A stretch of DNA of 64,000 nt. Origin: CAWBUW01 sp963792075 (lineage in GTDB: Bacteria > Chloroflexota > Anaerolineae > Anaerolineales > UBA4823). The stretch lies in assembly GCA_963792075.1 (NCBI GenBank), contig CAWBUW010000012.1:2542001-2606000 (forward strand), written 5' to 3'. Positions 49,814-59,041 of the stretch are shown piece after piece; position 1 is the first letter of the stretch, and each line of letters starts with the position of its first letter. The position numbers were made by a program, and so were the translations under genes. Under the pieces are notes generated by a model, which was not told the origin of the DNA, ran no database searches, and saw only the letters and a program-made list of their open reading frames with translations.

Positions 49814-50980
49814 TCACTGTCTGGACAAATCGTTCCGATTCTGGGTAACCCAGTAAGAATATCCATACACTCCCCATAAAACAAACGGCACCCAGAAATA
49901 CCAGTAATAAGGGATATCAGTCTTACTCATCAGAAAGTATAAACCTGTATACAGCGCGACCAATCCCCCCACAGTTATCCATAGGGGGCTATTTTTCAAT
50001 TTGCCGTTTTTAATCCATAACAGGATTTGGACAATGACTGGTAACAACACAACCTGATCAAAGGAGAAACCATACGGCGCCAACGATATGGAGGCTACCA
50101 AAATTAAGCTCAATTTTGCCAGCCAATCTTCTTGATCGCCAGATGGATGCAAAATAAAAACTAGAGGCAGAAGCAGGACGCCAAACCAATGAAAAATGGC
50201 TCGTCCAGTATTGATCTCCAGGAAGCTCCAAAGCGTGCTTGCGAACCAGTTTGTGATCTGCATATTTTGGAAAAGGAGGCTGGAATAGGATGCTAAGTAA
50301 TTGGGAAACAGGAGCAAGGTGATTGCAATGGAGATGAAAATTGTTGAAAATGCGCTCACAATGACAGACCATTTTCGATTTCGCAGGACCCACCAACCAA
50401 TCCAGGCAAGTGCAAGGTACGAAATATGCGGTTTAATTGTTGCTAATACCAGGAATGCTCCTGCTGCCGCATATGACCCGCGGCGCAGAAAATAGATGCC
50501 GATAACCAGACTAAGCAGTATCAGCCAAGAGACTTGTCCGATTGTTAACAGAATGATCACTGGGCCGAAAAGTAAACAGGCTGTAAAAATCCAAATGAAG
50601 GGGTGTTCTGCGACGGGTTGTCCGGTTAAATTCATACACAAGTAAATGGAAAGACCAATTCCCACGATGGTAAGCCACATCCAGATAAACCCCGCAAGGT
50701 TGAAGGGCAAAGCTGCCAATGGAATGAGAAGAATCAAAAGCCATGGTGGATTCCATGCAATCAAAACGGTTTCGTTTTTTTGAGGTGCTAATTGATTGGT
50801 AGACCGCTGGACAATGGCCATCTGTTCAAGATCATAAGGATCTTTTCTATTTAAAAGCAGATAAGATGATGTCCAATAAGCAGCAAAATCATGCTTGCCG
50901 ATGCTGGGGATGAACACTAAAACAAGGCTGGCTATCGTAAAACCTAGTACGACCAAAAATAACAGTGAGCGCTTCATCAT
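49814..50980 (-). CDS. Polytopic glycosyltransferase, DUF2029/GT87-like
   Basis: 388 aa from ATG 50980 (MMKRSLLFLVVLGF), GGAAG 7 nt upstream. The frame extends to 51151 but that part would translate the 48-bp palindrome, so it is rejected. About ten membrane segments; HDFAAYWTSSYLLLNRKDPYD carries the Asp-containing first loop, and WNPPWLLILLIPLAALP and ATIKPHISYLALAW follow the GT87 pattern (PPW and KPH motifs). It probably adds sugars from polyprenyl-phosphate donors. AT-rich. Divergent from the GT2-methyltransferase gene. Confidence 0.82.
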   Translation of the reverse strand: MMKRSLLFLVVLGFTIASLVLVFIPSIGKHDFAAYWTSSYLLLNRKDPYDLEQMAIVQRSTNQLAPQKNETVLIAWNPPWLLILLIPLAALPFNLAGFIWMWLTIVGIGLSIYLCMNLTGQPVAEHPFIWIFTACLLFGPVIILLTIGQVSWLILLSLVIGIYFLRRGSYAAAGAFLVLATIKPHISYLALAWIGWWVLRNRKWSVIVSAFSTIFISIAITLLLFPNYLASYSSLLFQNMQITNWFASTLWSFLEINTGRAIFHWFGVLLLPLVFILHPSGDQEDWLAKLSLILVASISLAPYGFSFDQVVLLPVIVQILLWIKNGKLKNSPLWITVGGLVALYTGLYFLMSKTDIPYYWYFWVPFVLWGVYGYSYWVTQNRNDLSRQ

Positions 50981-51000
50981 GTGCATTCTTCCGTAGTCTT

Positions 51001-51048
51001 TGGTGGTGTGTGTGCGGGCGGCGTACGCCGCCCGCACACACACCACCA
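51001..51048. repeat. 48-bp perfect palindrome between divergent genes
   Basis: TGGTGGTGTGTGTGCGGGCGGCG (23 bp) is followed by TA and its exact complement; even the central GTAC is self-complementary. It starts 21 bp upstream of the - strand start codon and 98 bp upstream of the + strand one, so it sits in the promoter space rather than at a gene end. Confidence 0.8.
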
Positions 51049-51145
51049 ACAATAATTTCATACACCGAGAAGTATAACAGAGAATATTTTGAGATATGAA
51101 GTAAAATTCAATTTCCTCAAGTTTATCTACTTTGGAGGCACGGCG

Positions 51146-52411
51146 ATGCACCTCACTGTAATTTGTATGGCAACCAACAAAAATTCCTTTTTGGCTACTC
51201 TCTTGCCAGACCTTCTCAAAATTCTTGATAACCTGATCGATTCACAATCCTATGAAGTCATTGTCGTCGTAGAACAGGGCAAGGGCGATAAAGAGAAAAT
51301 AGAGATCGCCGAAAAATTGGGATTACGGGTAATCCAATCACCCAAGTGGGGATATGGTTGTGCCTTAATGGAAGCGCTTTCTGCCGCCAAGGGACAATAT
51401 ACCCTCACCTTTGACGAGGACTGCGCCTTAGGAGCTGAGCATTTGGCCCAATTATGGCAAGAACGCGAGCGAGCGGAAGTGATCGTAGCCTCACGTTATG
51501 CATTTTCTACTAAAACAGTGAGATTATTTAGCCGGCTCTGGTTCTCAAAGATCTTGAATTATTTTTATCGAACCTTGCTGGAGATGTCTGTTTCAGACAT
51601 GAGCAATAGTATTCGTTTATACCAAACAAAAATTTTCTATGGATTAGATTTAATAGCAGAAAATATTGGGGTGTTACCTGAAATATTGGTTCGAGCCATG
51701 GCGAATGGGTGGCGGATTTACGAAGTCTTTCTTCCACACGTATTTTTGGGGGAAGGTGTTCGGGACAGGCTGCTCTCCTTCAACGTATCCCATGCTAGCT
51801 CATTGTACAGGTTGTGGCGGTTCCGAAATTCAATTGATGCAGCGGATTATGATCTGCGTGCTTATAACAGCCGAATTTACTTCCAAAAATACTGGCAACG
51901 CCGCCGCCATAAGATTATCACGGATTGGGTCTCCGATGAGATGCGTATATTGGATATTGGATGTGGCTCCAGCAAAATCCTTCTGGATTTGAAATCTATT
52001 GTGGGATTGGATATTCGGCCAAACAAGCTTCGCTTTATGAAGAATTTTGGGAAGTCATTGGTTAATGGAACTTTGTTCACGCTTCCCTTCGCAGATCAAT
52101 CGTTTGATTGCGTTATCTGTTCAGAAGTGATTGAGCATGTGGTGTATGAGGATAGGATTTATGCAGAATTTAATCGCGTCTTACAAAGCAGAGGGATTTT
52201 AATTCTCGGCACGCCTGATTACGATTTAATGATATGGGTCGCCATCGAGATGGCATATAAACATATCATTCCGGGTGGGTATGCGGATGAACATATCACG
52301 CATTACACATCCAAATCTCTAGCGTTGTGTGCCCAAGAGTTTGGCTTTAAAATTCTAGCGAAGGATTTTATTTTAGGTGCAGAAATAATATTCCGCTGCG
52401 AGAAAGTATAA
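51146..52411 (+). CDS. GT2 glycosyltransferase - SAM methyltransferase fusion
   Basis: 421 aa from ATG 51146 (MHLTVICMATNKNS), GGAGG about 6 nt upstream. The N-terminal GT-A fold (1-240) resembles dolichol/polyprenyl-phosphate sugar transferases: YEVIVVVEQGKGDKE, TLTFDEDCALGAEHLAQL (DxD-like) and VIVASRYAFSTKTVRLFSR. The C-terminal class I methyltransferase (about 265-421) has RILDIGCGSSKILLDL and CVICSEVIEHV. The fusion suggests that a lipid-linked sugar is made and methylated by one protein. No membrane segments are evident. AT-rich, with a divergent neighbour. Confidence 0.85.
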   Translation: MHLTVICMATNKNSFLATLLPDLLKILDNLIDSQSYEVIVVVEQGKGDKEKIEIAEKLGLRVIQSPKWGYGCALMEALSAAKGQYTLTFDEDCALGAEHLAQLWQERERAEVIVASRYAFSTKTVRLFSRLWFSKILNYFYRTLLEMSVSDMSNSIRLYQTKIFYGLDLIAENIGVLPEILVRAMANGWRIYEVFLPHVFLGEGVRDRLLSFNVSHASSLYRLWRFRNSIDAADYDLRAYNSRIYFQKYWQRRRHKIITDWVSDEMRILDIGCGSSKILLDLKSIVGLDIRPNKLRFMKNFGKSLVNGTLFTLPFADQSFDCVICSEVIEHVVYEDRIYAEFNRVLQSRGILILGTPDYDLMIWVAIEMAYKHIIPGGYADEHITHYTSKSLALCAQEFGFKILAKDFILGAEIIFRCEKV

Positions 52412-52495
52412 CGGGGCTCGTTCGCTTAATCCACTCGGGTCAGGCTTTGTTAGCCTACACCGTGTTTCCGACTGACAGGTAGGCAATAATATGTA

Positions 52496-52504
52496 TGGTA
52501 TACT
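52496..52504 (+). promoter_or_regulatory. Extended -10 promoter, probably leaderless transcript
   Basis: TGGTATACT ends 6 bp before ATG 52511, so the expected transcription start coincides with the start codon. No ribosome binding site is visible (CTGCTGCC precedes the ATG). Confidence 0.5.
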
Positions 52505-52510
52505 GCTGCC

Positions 52511-53776
52511 ATGAACCGGGGAGGCTCCAGATGGGAGTTGCCACTTACATTCCTCCTTGCCCTCGTATTGATTGGGGGAGGAATTTGGGCTAATTTACGA
52601 TTGGCTGAAATTATGTCTGGGGGGGAAGAGTTCCTGGTAAATTGGTACAGCTTACGATCCTGGTTCACTCAGGGTACCAGCCCGTACAACCCGGCAGTCC
52701 GCCTGGAAACGGAGATGTTGGCTTATGGGCATTCTGCCCAGGGCAGCGAGCCCCGCCTGGTTTTTGCTTCCCCCATTTACGTCGCCCTGTTTTCCTTCCC
52801 TTTTGTATTAATTCCGGATTTCTCCCTGGCGCGCGCCTTTTGGATGATGGCCCTGGAGCTGGCGATCCTGGTGACGGTAATTCTTGGCGCGCGCCTGGTG
52901 AGCTGGAGACCCCACCGGTTGAGCTGGATGCTTTTGATCCTGTTCGCCTGGTTGGGCTTCTACAGCTTCCATTCCATTATGTCAGGTAGCCCGGCCGCGA
53001 TCGCAGGCTTGCTTCTGGTGTCGGCGCTGACCGCGATGCGGGCAGCGCGATGGGAGTTGGCGGGTTTGTTTTTTGCCTTGGCGACCAGCTTCTCCCAGCC
53101 AATTTCATTATTCATTTTGTTTATCTTGATCTGGGCGTTTGCCAGCCGGAAAAGGATTTTGGCTGTCTGGTTGGTAGCTACCGTCGCTTTTCTTAGTATC
53201 GTTGGGATATTCTTCATCCGTGATTGGCCGCTGCAGTATGTGCGGACTCTGTTTTTATTTACGCACCAACAAGGCCTGTCAACACCCGGCACGATCCTGA
53301 CGACCCGGCTGCCTGGCATTGGGCTGCAGGTGGGGTGGGGAATCACGGTTCTGATCGGTCTGGTCGTGCTGGCTGAATGGTTCCTGGTACGGGGCCAGGA
53401 TTTCCGCTGGTTCTGTTGGACGGCTTACCTGACTCTGGTCCTGGAAACATGGATTGGTATTCCAACCCGCTTGAGCAGCATGGTCTTGCTGCTCCCCGCC
53501 CTGGTACTGGTGCTGGCGAACTGGGAGCAGCGGATCGGACGCCTGGGGAGCTGGCTCTCGGTTGGCAGCTTGCTGCTGCTCGTGGGAGGCTTGTGGCTCA
53601 TGGCCCGGAATCCGGGCGGCGGTTTTGGGCAGATCGGCAGCCCCTCGCTGGATAACTGGGGGATGTTATTCCCATTCCCCGCATTCTTGTTGATTGGGAT
53701 GTATTGGGTACGTTGGTGGGCAATCCGCCCGAAGCGCCTGTTCGCGGATGACCTGCGCAGCGCAGTAAATTATTAG
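52511..53776 (+). CDS. Polytopic glycosyltransferase, DUF2029/GT87-like
   Basis: 421 aa, ten to eleven membrane segments. Loop one reads EEFLVNWYSLRSWFTQGTSPYNP, followed by FASPIYVALFSFPFVLIPDF, the GT87 pattern of an acidic/aromatic loop and a Pro-rich second helix. GC-rich, in contrast to the two preceding genes, so it belongs to the older part of the island. Start at ATG 52511 with a promoter directly before it and no Shine-Dalgarno. It is followed after 15 bp by another membrane protein gene. The sugar substrate is unknown. Confidence 0.82.
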   Translation: MNRGGSRWELPLTFLLALVLIGGGIWANLRLAEIMSGGEEFLVNWYSLRSWFTQGTSPYNPAVRLETEMLAYGHSAQGSEPRLVFASPIYVALFSFPFVLIPDFSLARAFWMMALELAILVTVILGARLVSWRPHRLSWMLLILFAWLGFYSFHSIMSGSPAAIAGLLLVSALTAMRAARWELAGLFFALATSFSQPISLFILFILIWAFASRKRILAVWLVATVAFLSIVGIFFIRDWPLQYVRTLFLFTHQQGLSTPGTILTTRLPGIGLQVGWGITVLIGLVVLAEWFLVRGQDFRWFCWTAYLTLVLETWIGIPTRLSSMVLLLPALVLVLANWEQRIGRLGSWLSVGSLLLLVGGLWLMARNPGGGFGQIGSPSLDNWGMLFPFPAFLLIGMYWVRWWAIRPKRLFADDLRSAVNY

Positions 53777-53791
53777 AAAGCCGTCAAAGTT

Positions 53792-55425
53792 ATGAAACAA
53801 GTTCGGGATTGGAGCAACCGGCTGCGGATTGAACATCTGTGGGTGTTGGCTGTTCTGGCGGGGGTTTTCATGTTCGTGAATACTCACCCGATCCGGCCCA
53901 ATGATTTCTGGTTCCACATCGCTACCGGGCGAGAGATCCTGCAAACCGGCCATATCCCCCAGGTAGACACGTTTTCCTACACCAATTTTGGAGCACCGTA
54001 TCTTTCCAATAACATCTATTGGCTGATGCAAATTGCCTTGTACGGCGTGTATTCAGTTGGCGGCGCAGCCTGGGTCATCTTGTTTGCCAGTATCAGCATC
54101 ACCACTGCTTACGGACTCCTGACCTGGATGGGGCTGAAATCAACCGGGAACTGGCGCGCTGCGGCTGTGGGGATCTTATTCGCGGCTGCATTGGGGATCG
54201 ATAACTGGAATGTGCGCCCGCAGGTGGCGGCTTACCTTTTCGCAGCCGTTTGCCTGGTTGCAATCCAGGCATATCGTCTTGGAGGCAGCCGGCGCTGGCT
54301 GGGCATCTATCCCATCGTGATGTTCCTATGGGTGAGCAGTCATGGCACTTTCTTCATCGGCCTGGTGCTGATCGCATTTTTGGCGGCAGATTTAGCCTGG
54401 CAGGTATTTCTGGATTGGAAGCAAACGAAACGCTGGGACTTCCGCCGCCTGGTTGCTCCGGTGATTGTGGGGGCAGCTTCGGGATTGGTTTGTCTGTTTA
54501 ACCCGCTGGGCTTTGGGATCGTGCGCTACCTGACGAACATGTCGGTTAGTCCGGTAACCCAGGGGCTCATCCTGGAATGGCAGCCGCCGAATTTTGGTGC
54601 GCCAGGCGGGATTCTTTTCCTGGTTTTATTGGTGAGCGCGGGAGTTTTGCTGATTCTCTCTTCCAGCCTCCCTCGACCCACCACTCACACTGGCTCTGCC
54701 AATGCTCCCCTCTCCCAAAAGGAGATCTCTTTCAAACTCATCTCCCTTTGGGAGAGGGGCAGGGGTGAGGGTTCCAGAGAAAGAAATCCTCGACAGGTTG
54801 ACTTCTTCTCCGTGCTATGTTTCCTCTTCTTTGGCCTCTTGGGCCTGCGCTATAACCGGGCGGTTGTCTGGTTTGGGTTCATGCTTGCCCCCGTGGTGGC
54901 CTCCGGCGTCAGCGGCTTGTTGGAACGGTTTGGCAGCCGGTCCGGTGCCCAGCCGGTGCCTCGGGCCGCCAAAGCAATGAACCTGGGTTTATTGCTTGTG
55001 CTGGGAACCCTGGCTTTCCTCTCCTTGCCCTGGTTAAACCCCTGTGGCCGGTTGTTCCGGAGAAAAAGGGCCTGCTGGCGTACGATACCCCCATCCGGGC
55101 CACCCAATTCATGCTGGAGGAAGAGCTGCCCGCGCCCGTATTTGCAGATTTAGCATTCGGCAGTTATTTTGACTGGGCAGCCGTGCCACAGTACCGCGTG
55201 TTTGTCGATCCGCGCTTTGAATTGTACCCGGTCGAAATCTGGGATGATTATGTTCGAATTAATGCCGCCAATACCGATTGGGAGAGCCGCCTGGAGAAAT
55301 ATGGCATCCAAACGCTGATGCTGCATCCGCAAAACCAGGCGGCCTTGATTGCCACAGCGCTGCAAGCCAGGGACTGGGAAAAGTTGTACCAGGACGAGGC
55401 TGCGGTAATCTTTACCAGGCGATGA
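53792..55425 (+). pseudogene. Polytopic membrane protein of the glycan cluster, one frameshift, repeat-encoded insertion
   Basis: The frame from ATG 53792 runs to 55153, but homology with its paralogues switches frame at about 55036-55042 (run AAACCCC, one base short). With one added base it reads LPWLKPLWPVVPEKKGLL and continues to 55425 with VFVDPRFELYPVEIWDDY. N-terminal HPIRPNDFWFHIATGREIL and NVRPQVAAYLF match the paralogues at 45271 and 57511. An in-frame segment at about residues 306-335 is encoded by a palindromic repeat. About ten membrane helices plus a C-terminal soluble domain; GT39/GT-C-like role inferred. Confidence 0.75.
54707..54772 (+). repeat. Palindromic repeat copy inserted in frame in a coding sequence
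   Basis: Arms CCCCTCTCCCAAAAGGAGA and TCTCCCTTTGGGAGAGGGG (18 of 19 pair) plus the family end CAGGGGTGAGGG. The length keeps the frame open and encodes roughly PLSQKEISFKLISLWERG and a few more residues, absent from the paralogues. Confidence 0.8.
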
Positions 55426-55433
55426 TTTCAAGG

Positions 55434-55490
55434 TGGCTGTTTGGGGTTGTTTTGGGCGGCGAAGCCGCCCAAAACAACCCCAAACAGCCA
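55434..55490. terminator. 27-bp perfect hairpin, GCGAAGC apex, between convergent genes
   Basis: Arms 55434-55460 and 55464-55490 are exact complements around loop GAA. It begins 8 bp after the stop of the + gene and ends at the stop of the - gene, so it should end both transcripts. No T-tract. Confidence 0.7.
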
Positions 55491-56741
55491 TTATCTGGGG
55501 CTAACCGCAGAGGGGGGATTTTTTAAAAGCTGAAATCCGGTGTATAACACCCAGGCAAAAACTGGCAAGCTGATTTGCACTGCAAAGGGAACTACCGCAT
55601 GCTGCGCCAGGATCAACGGGCCGCTGAGCAGGATCGCCAGCCAAAGGATGGCAAACAGCGCTCTCCATCCACGGCGCAGCCCGGGTTGGTGGTCCCATAA
55701 GAATATCGCCGGGATCAACAGCAGCGCCCAATCATAGACCATCGCATGTGGGATGATCCAAATCGTCAAGCAGACCATGGCTGCAAAGAGCAGCTCCAGG
55801 TTGTTCCGGTTTTGTTTCCAAAAAAGGACAAAGCCCGCAACTCCCACGGCGGAAAATCCGACTGCCAGAATCTCGGATAAGGTTGGATAACCCGGCAGCA
55901 GTAAAATAAAGAAAGCGCGCAGCATGTGGGCGTTATACAGAGGGAAACCTTCCCAAGCTGCCAGGTCTGGCAGCAGAGAGCGCGAGATGACCAGGTAATC
56001 CTGGCTGGCCTGGGGAAGCAAGAGAAAGGTTAACCCGGCCAGGGCGCCGCCGCCCAAAGCCAGGCCCAGTAAGGCGCGCCAGCTTTGGCGCCATTCGAGC
56101 AGCCAGAGCAAGCCCAGGGCAAGGACAAGTTGGGGTTTGTACAGCAGCAAGCTGGCAGCCAGGCCGGCCCAGAAGAGATGTTTACGCTTCCAAAGGGCAT
56201 ACACCAGGCAAAACAGGAACAGGCTGAGCAGGCTGTTCTGGCCAAAGCTGATGCTGGCGAAGACCGGAAAAAAGGTCAGCGCCCAGGCAAATTTCCACTG
56301 AGGGTGTACAGCGCCCAAGAGCCGCAGCCCAAACCACAGCCCGGTTAACCCCAGCAAGCTCCACAAGGCAAAGCTCCAGGGATAAGGCAGGATGGAAAAG
56401 GGTACGAAGAGCCAGGCCAGGAAGGGGGGATTGATAAAGGCGTGGTAGCCTTGAAATTCCTCTTGAGCAATTTCTGCTTCGATCTGGCGCTGGTAAGAAA
56501 AATCAAACAAGCGCGCTTCCTGCCCTGAGCGCAGCGTCTGCCCTCCCGCGTAGAACTGGATGTAATCAGCGCCGACTACCTGGCGATTCAGGTCAAGGTT
56601 GCCAGGGCCAAGCACGATGCTGACCAACCAGGCAAGCCAAAGGGCGCCAGACAAAAGCCAGGCGTAAGAGAGACGCTGTGGGGTCAGCAGTTGATTGACT
56701 TTTTCGACCCAACGGGGAGGGTTGGAAGAATTGATAGTCAT
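55491..56741 (-). CDS. Polytopic glycosyltransferase, DUF2029/GT87-like
   Basis: 416 aa with about ten membrane segments. VVGADYIQFYAGGQTLRSGQ with the loop-one Asp, then FINPPFLAWLFVPFSILPYP and LLYKPQLVLALGLLWLL give the full GT87 pattern (ADYIQFYAAG, NPPF, KPQ). It has normal GC for the genome. The start codon overlaps the stop of the upstream GT2 gene (ATGA), indicating coupled translation. It should transfer a sugar from a polyprenyl-phosphate donor made by that GT2 enzyme. Confidence 0.87.
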   Translation of the reverse strand: MTINSSNPPRWVEKVNQLLTPQRLSYAWLLSGALWLAWLVSIVLGPGNLDLNRQVVGADYIQFYAGGQTLRSGQEARLFDFSYQRQIEAEIAQEEFQGYHAFINPPFLAWLFVPFSILPYPWSFALWSLLGLTGLWFGLRLLGAVHPQWKFAWALTFFPVFASISFGQNSLLSLFLFCLVYALWKRKHLFWAGLAASLLLYKPQLVLALGLLWLLEWRQSWRALLGLALGGGALAGLTFLLLPQASQDYLVISRSLLPDLAAWEGFPLYNAHMLRAFFILLLPGYPTLSEILAVGFSAVGVAGFVLFWKQNRNNLELLFAAMVCLTIWIIPHAMVYDWALLLIPAIFLWDHQPGLRRGWRALFAILWLAILLSGPLILAQHAVVPFAVQISLPVFAWVLYTGFQLLKNPPSAVSPR

Positions 56742-57487
56742 CGTTTAGCGGACGCGCCAGCTTTGGGCACTAATCGTAGGAACCACAATCGGGCAAACAG
56801 CCGCAGGTAAGCCATCCCAAACTTAATCACCCGGGCATGCGAAGAGCCGTGTTTTCGGGGGTAGTAAGCAAAGGGGACTTCTTGTATGCGGAAGCCTTGA
56901 AAGGACGCCTTGACCAGGATTTCCTGAAGGGCATCAAAATCAACCGCGTCAATATGGATGGCATGGACTGCTTTACTATCGTACAACCTGTATCCACTGG
57001 AGAGATCCTTTACGCGCAGGCCAAGTCCCCATCCGAAGAAGTAGTTCAAGATTTTACTCAGCAGGTAACGACTGACTGGCATCTCGGCTTTGCCGCCCGG
57101 GACGTAACGTGAGGCAATCGTGATATCCGCCGACTGGCGGGCCTGCCACAATTCGGTCAGGAATCGGGGCGGGTGAGAAATATCAGCGTCCATCGTGACG
57201 ATATATTTCCCTTTGGCCATGGAGATGCCGGTCCATGAAGCTTTGCCATACCCGCGTGTATTGGGGCAGATCAAGGTGGCGTGGTTTTCCTGGAGCACCT
57301 GGCGCGTGCGCTCGTCGGCGCGTTCGTCGACAACGATGATTTCATAAGCGGCTGTAATTGATTCCAGGGTTTGGCGGATGAGGGGGATAAGCTCGGCCAG
57401 GTTATCTGCCTCGTTGAGCGCGGGAATCACAATGCTCAGATCCAGAGTGGGTGTGTCAGATTGGGGGGAGGAAGTATTCGTCATCAT
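56738..57487 (-). CDS. Polyprenyl-phosphate sugar transferase (DPM1-like GT2)
   Basis: 249 aa from ATG 57487 (MMTNTSSPQSDTP); longer starts reach into the upstream gene. LSIVIPALNEADNLAELIP, IIVVDERADERT, GYGKASWTGISMAKGKYIV, TMDADISHPP (DAD metal site), IASRYVPGG and DLSSGYRLYD are typical of dolichol/polyprenyl-phosphate mannosyltransferases. No C-terminal membrane segments of the GtrB type; only a short amphipathic tail. It would provide the lipid-linked sugar used by the GT87-type enzymes around it. Coupled to 55491 by a 4-bp overlap. Confidence 0.9.
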   Translation of the reverse strand: MMTNTSSPQSDTPTLDLSIVIPALNEADNLAELIPLIRQTLESITAAYEIIVVDERADERTRQVLQENHATLICPNTRGYGKASWTGISMAKGKYIVTMDADISHPPRFLTELWQARQSADITIASRYVPGGKAEMPVSRYLLSKILNYFFGWGLGLRVKDLSSGYRLYDSKAVHAIHIDAVDFDALQEILVKASFQGFRIQEVPFAYYPRKHGSSHARVIKFGMAYLRLFARLWFLRLVPKAGASAKR

Positions 57488-57510
57488 GGTTGAAGGGGGG
57501 AAAGTTTGAT

Positions 57511-59010
57511 TTATGGGCGGGACCAGATTTGAGAAATATTGTCTTGATATTCTAATTTCCAACCAGGGTCGGTGGAGAGGGCAATCGCCAGCTCGGGTTG
57601 CAGCGCGCGGTCTAACAAAATCCTTTCGGCGCCGTATTGAGCTAAGAGTTCATTATAACGCGCCCCGCGGGTTATGCGGATGTAATCTTGCCATTGATCA
57701 TAGGGAAAGAGTTCAACACGCGGATCAATAAATACTCCCTGCTCGGGGAGCGCCCAGATCAGATAGCTGCCATATCCCATTTCGTTGAAAAGTTTGCCTC
57801 CCGGATGTGTCTTGAGATATTCAACGGCTTCCAGCGGGGTTTTGCTGTCTATCAGCGGACCGATTTGGGCATTCCGGTGCACCATGGCCCAATACTGCTG
57901 GGGCAGCGGAAATTTCTCCACCCACCAGGGTTGGACCATCACAGCCGGCAGCAAGACCAGGAGGATGAGCACGGCATTGAGCAGGTTCCTCTGGCTCGTC
58001 CAGCGCGGGCCATGGAGTGGGAGGCGTTGAACAGCCTGGACCAAGATGGGCATTGCCACAACGCCAAACCAAACGACGTACCTTTGGCCGCTGAAAGCCA
58101 GCCAAAGAAAGGCGAGCACAAGCAAAATGTCGCTGGGGGTTAGCCTGAAGCGCGAATATGCCAGCGTTACGATGAGCAGCAGCAAACTGGCGAAGAAAAC
58201 CAGGTTGGCCGGCCCGGCCAGCGTGGGCGACTGCCATTCCTGGATCAACCCTTGACTGGGCTGGTCTGTCATAAGATCCAGCACATAAGAAACGATGCCA
58301 ACGCCGCGCGGGTTTACCAGCATCGCCAGTCCGGTAAGGACGCCGGTGGCGCCAATCCAGCCTACCTGGCGCCAGGCGAGAGCATTTTCCCCGTGCAGGA
58401 GGGTGCGCAGCGCCTCTCCCACGAAAAAGATGCCGACCATGACGCCCCCCAGGATAAATGCCCCATGCAAGTTGACCCAGGCCATCATCAGCAGGGGGCA
58501 AACCAATAAGGTCCACGCAGGCAATCGCTTTTGGGAAAAGCTACCCAAGATAAGCAGGTAAGCCATAAAAGGCAGCCAGGACCAGATTTGAGGGCGGACG
58601 ATCAAGTTATTGATGGTCATTCCTGCCGCAAGAGCCAACGCGAGCGCTCCCAGGCGCAGGAATGGGTGCGGCGTTTTGTTTCTAAAACGACCAGCCAGAA
58701 GAAAGTGGCAGCCAGCAAATTACGCACGAAAATCACTAATTCAAGCTGGCCCAGGCGATAAATGGTATATAATCCCAATTCGCCTAACCAGGCTGCATAA
58801 TGAAAAGGGGTATCAGCAGGGATGCTCCAGGCAAATAGGTTGGTCGTTGGAATTTGATGCGTCTCCCAAATTTGCTGGCCGATTTTAAGGTGCCACCAAA
58901 AATCGTTTGGAGATTACGGGCACCAGGGAAACAAAGAATAAAATGCCAGACCAAATGATTACCGGCCAAAGTAGATCTGATCCAGGGAGGAAACATCGTT
59001 TATCATTCAT
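57511..59010 (-). pseudogene. Polytopic membrane protein of the glycan cluster, two frameshifts
   Basis: The longest intact frame (57511-58638, 375 aa) lacks the family's N-terminus. It is present in other frames: ATG 59010 reads MNDKRCFLPGSDLLWPVIIW and then, with an extra base near 58909-58914 removed, continues PNDFWWHLKIGQQIWETHQ. A second break lies at the A4 run 58684-58687 (T4 on the coding strand, T5 expected), after which FRNKTPHPFLRLGALALALA joins the main frame. The C-terminus GVFIDPRVELFPYDQWQDY matches paralogues at 45271 and 53792. GT-C-like role inferred. Confidence 0.75.
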
Positions 59011-59041
59011 GTGTAGACTTTCGTATAGATATACAATCGAA

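Noticed and set aside
49814..51151. Longer N-terminus (57 more residues) for the GT87 protein
   Set aside because: It would translate the 48-bp palindrome and lacks a binding site, while ATG 50980 begins a normal hydrophobic N-terminus.
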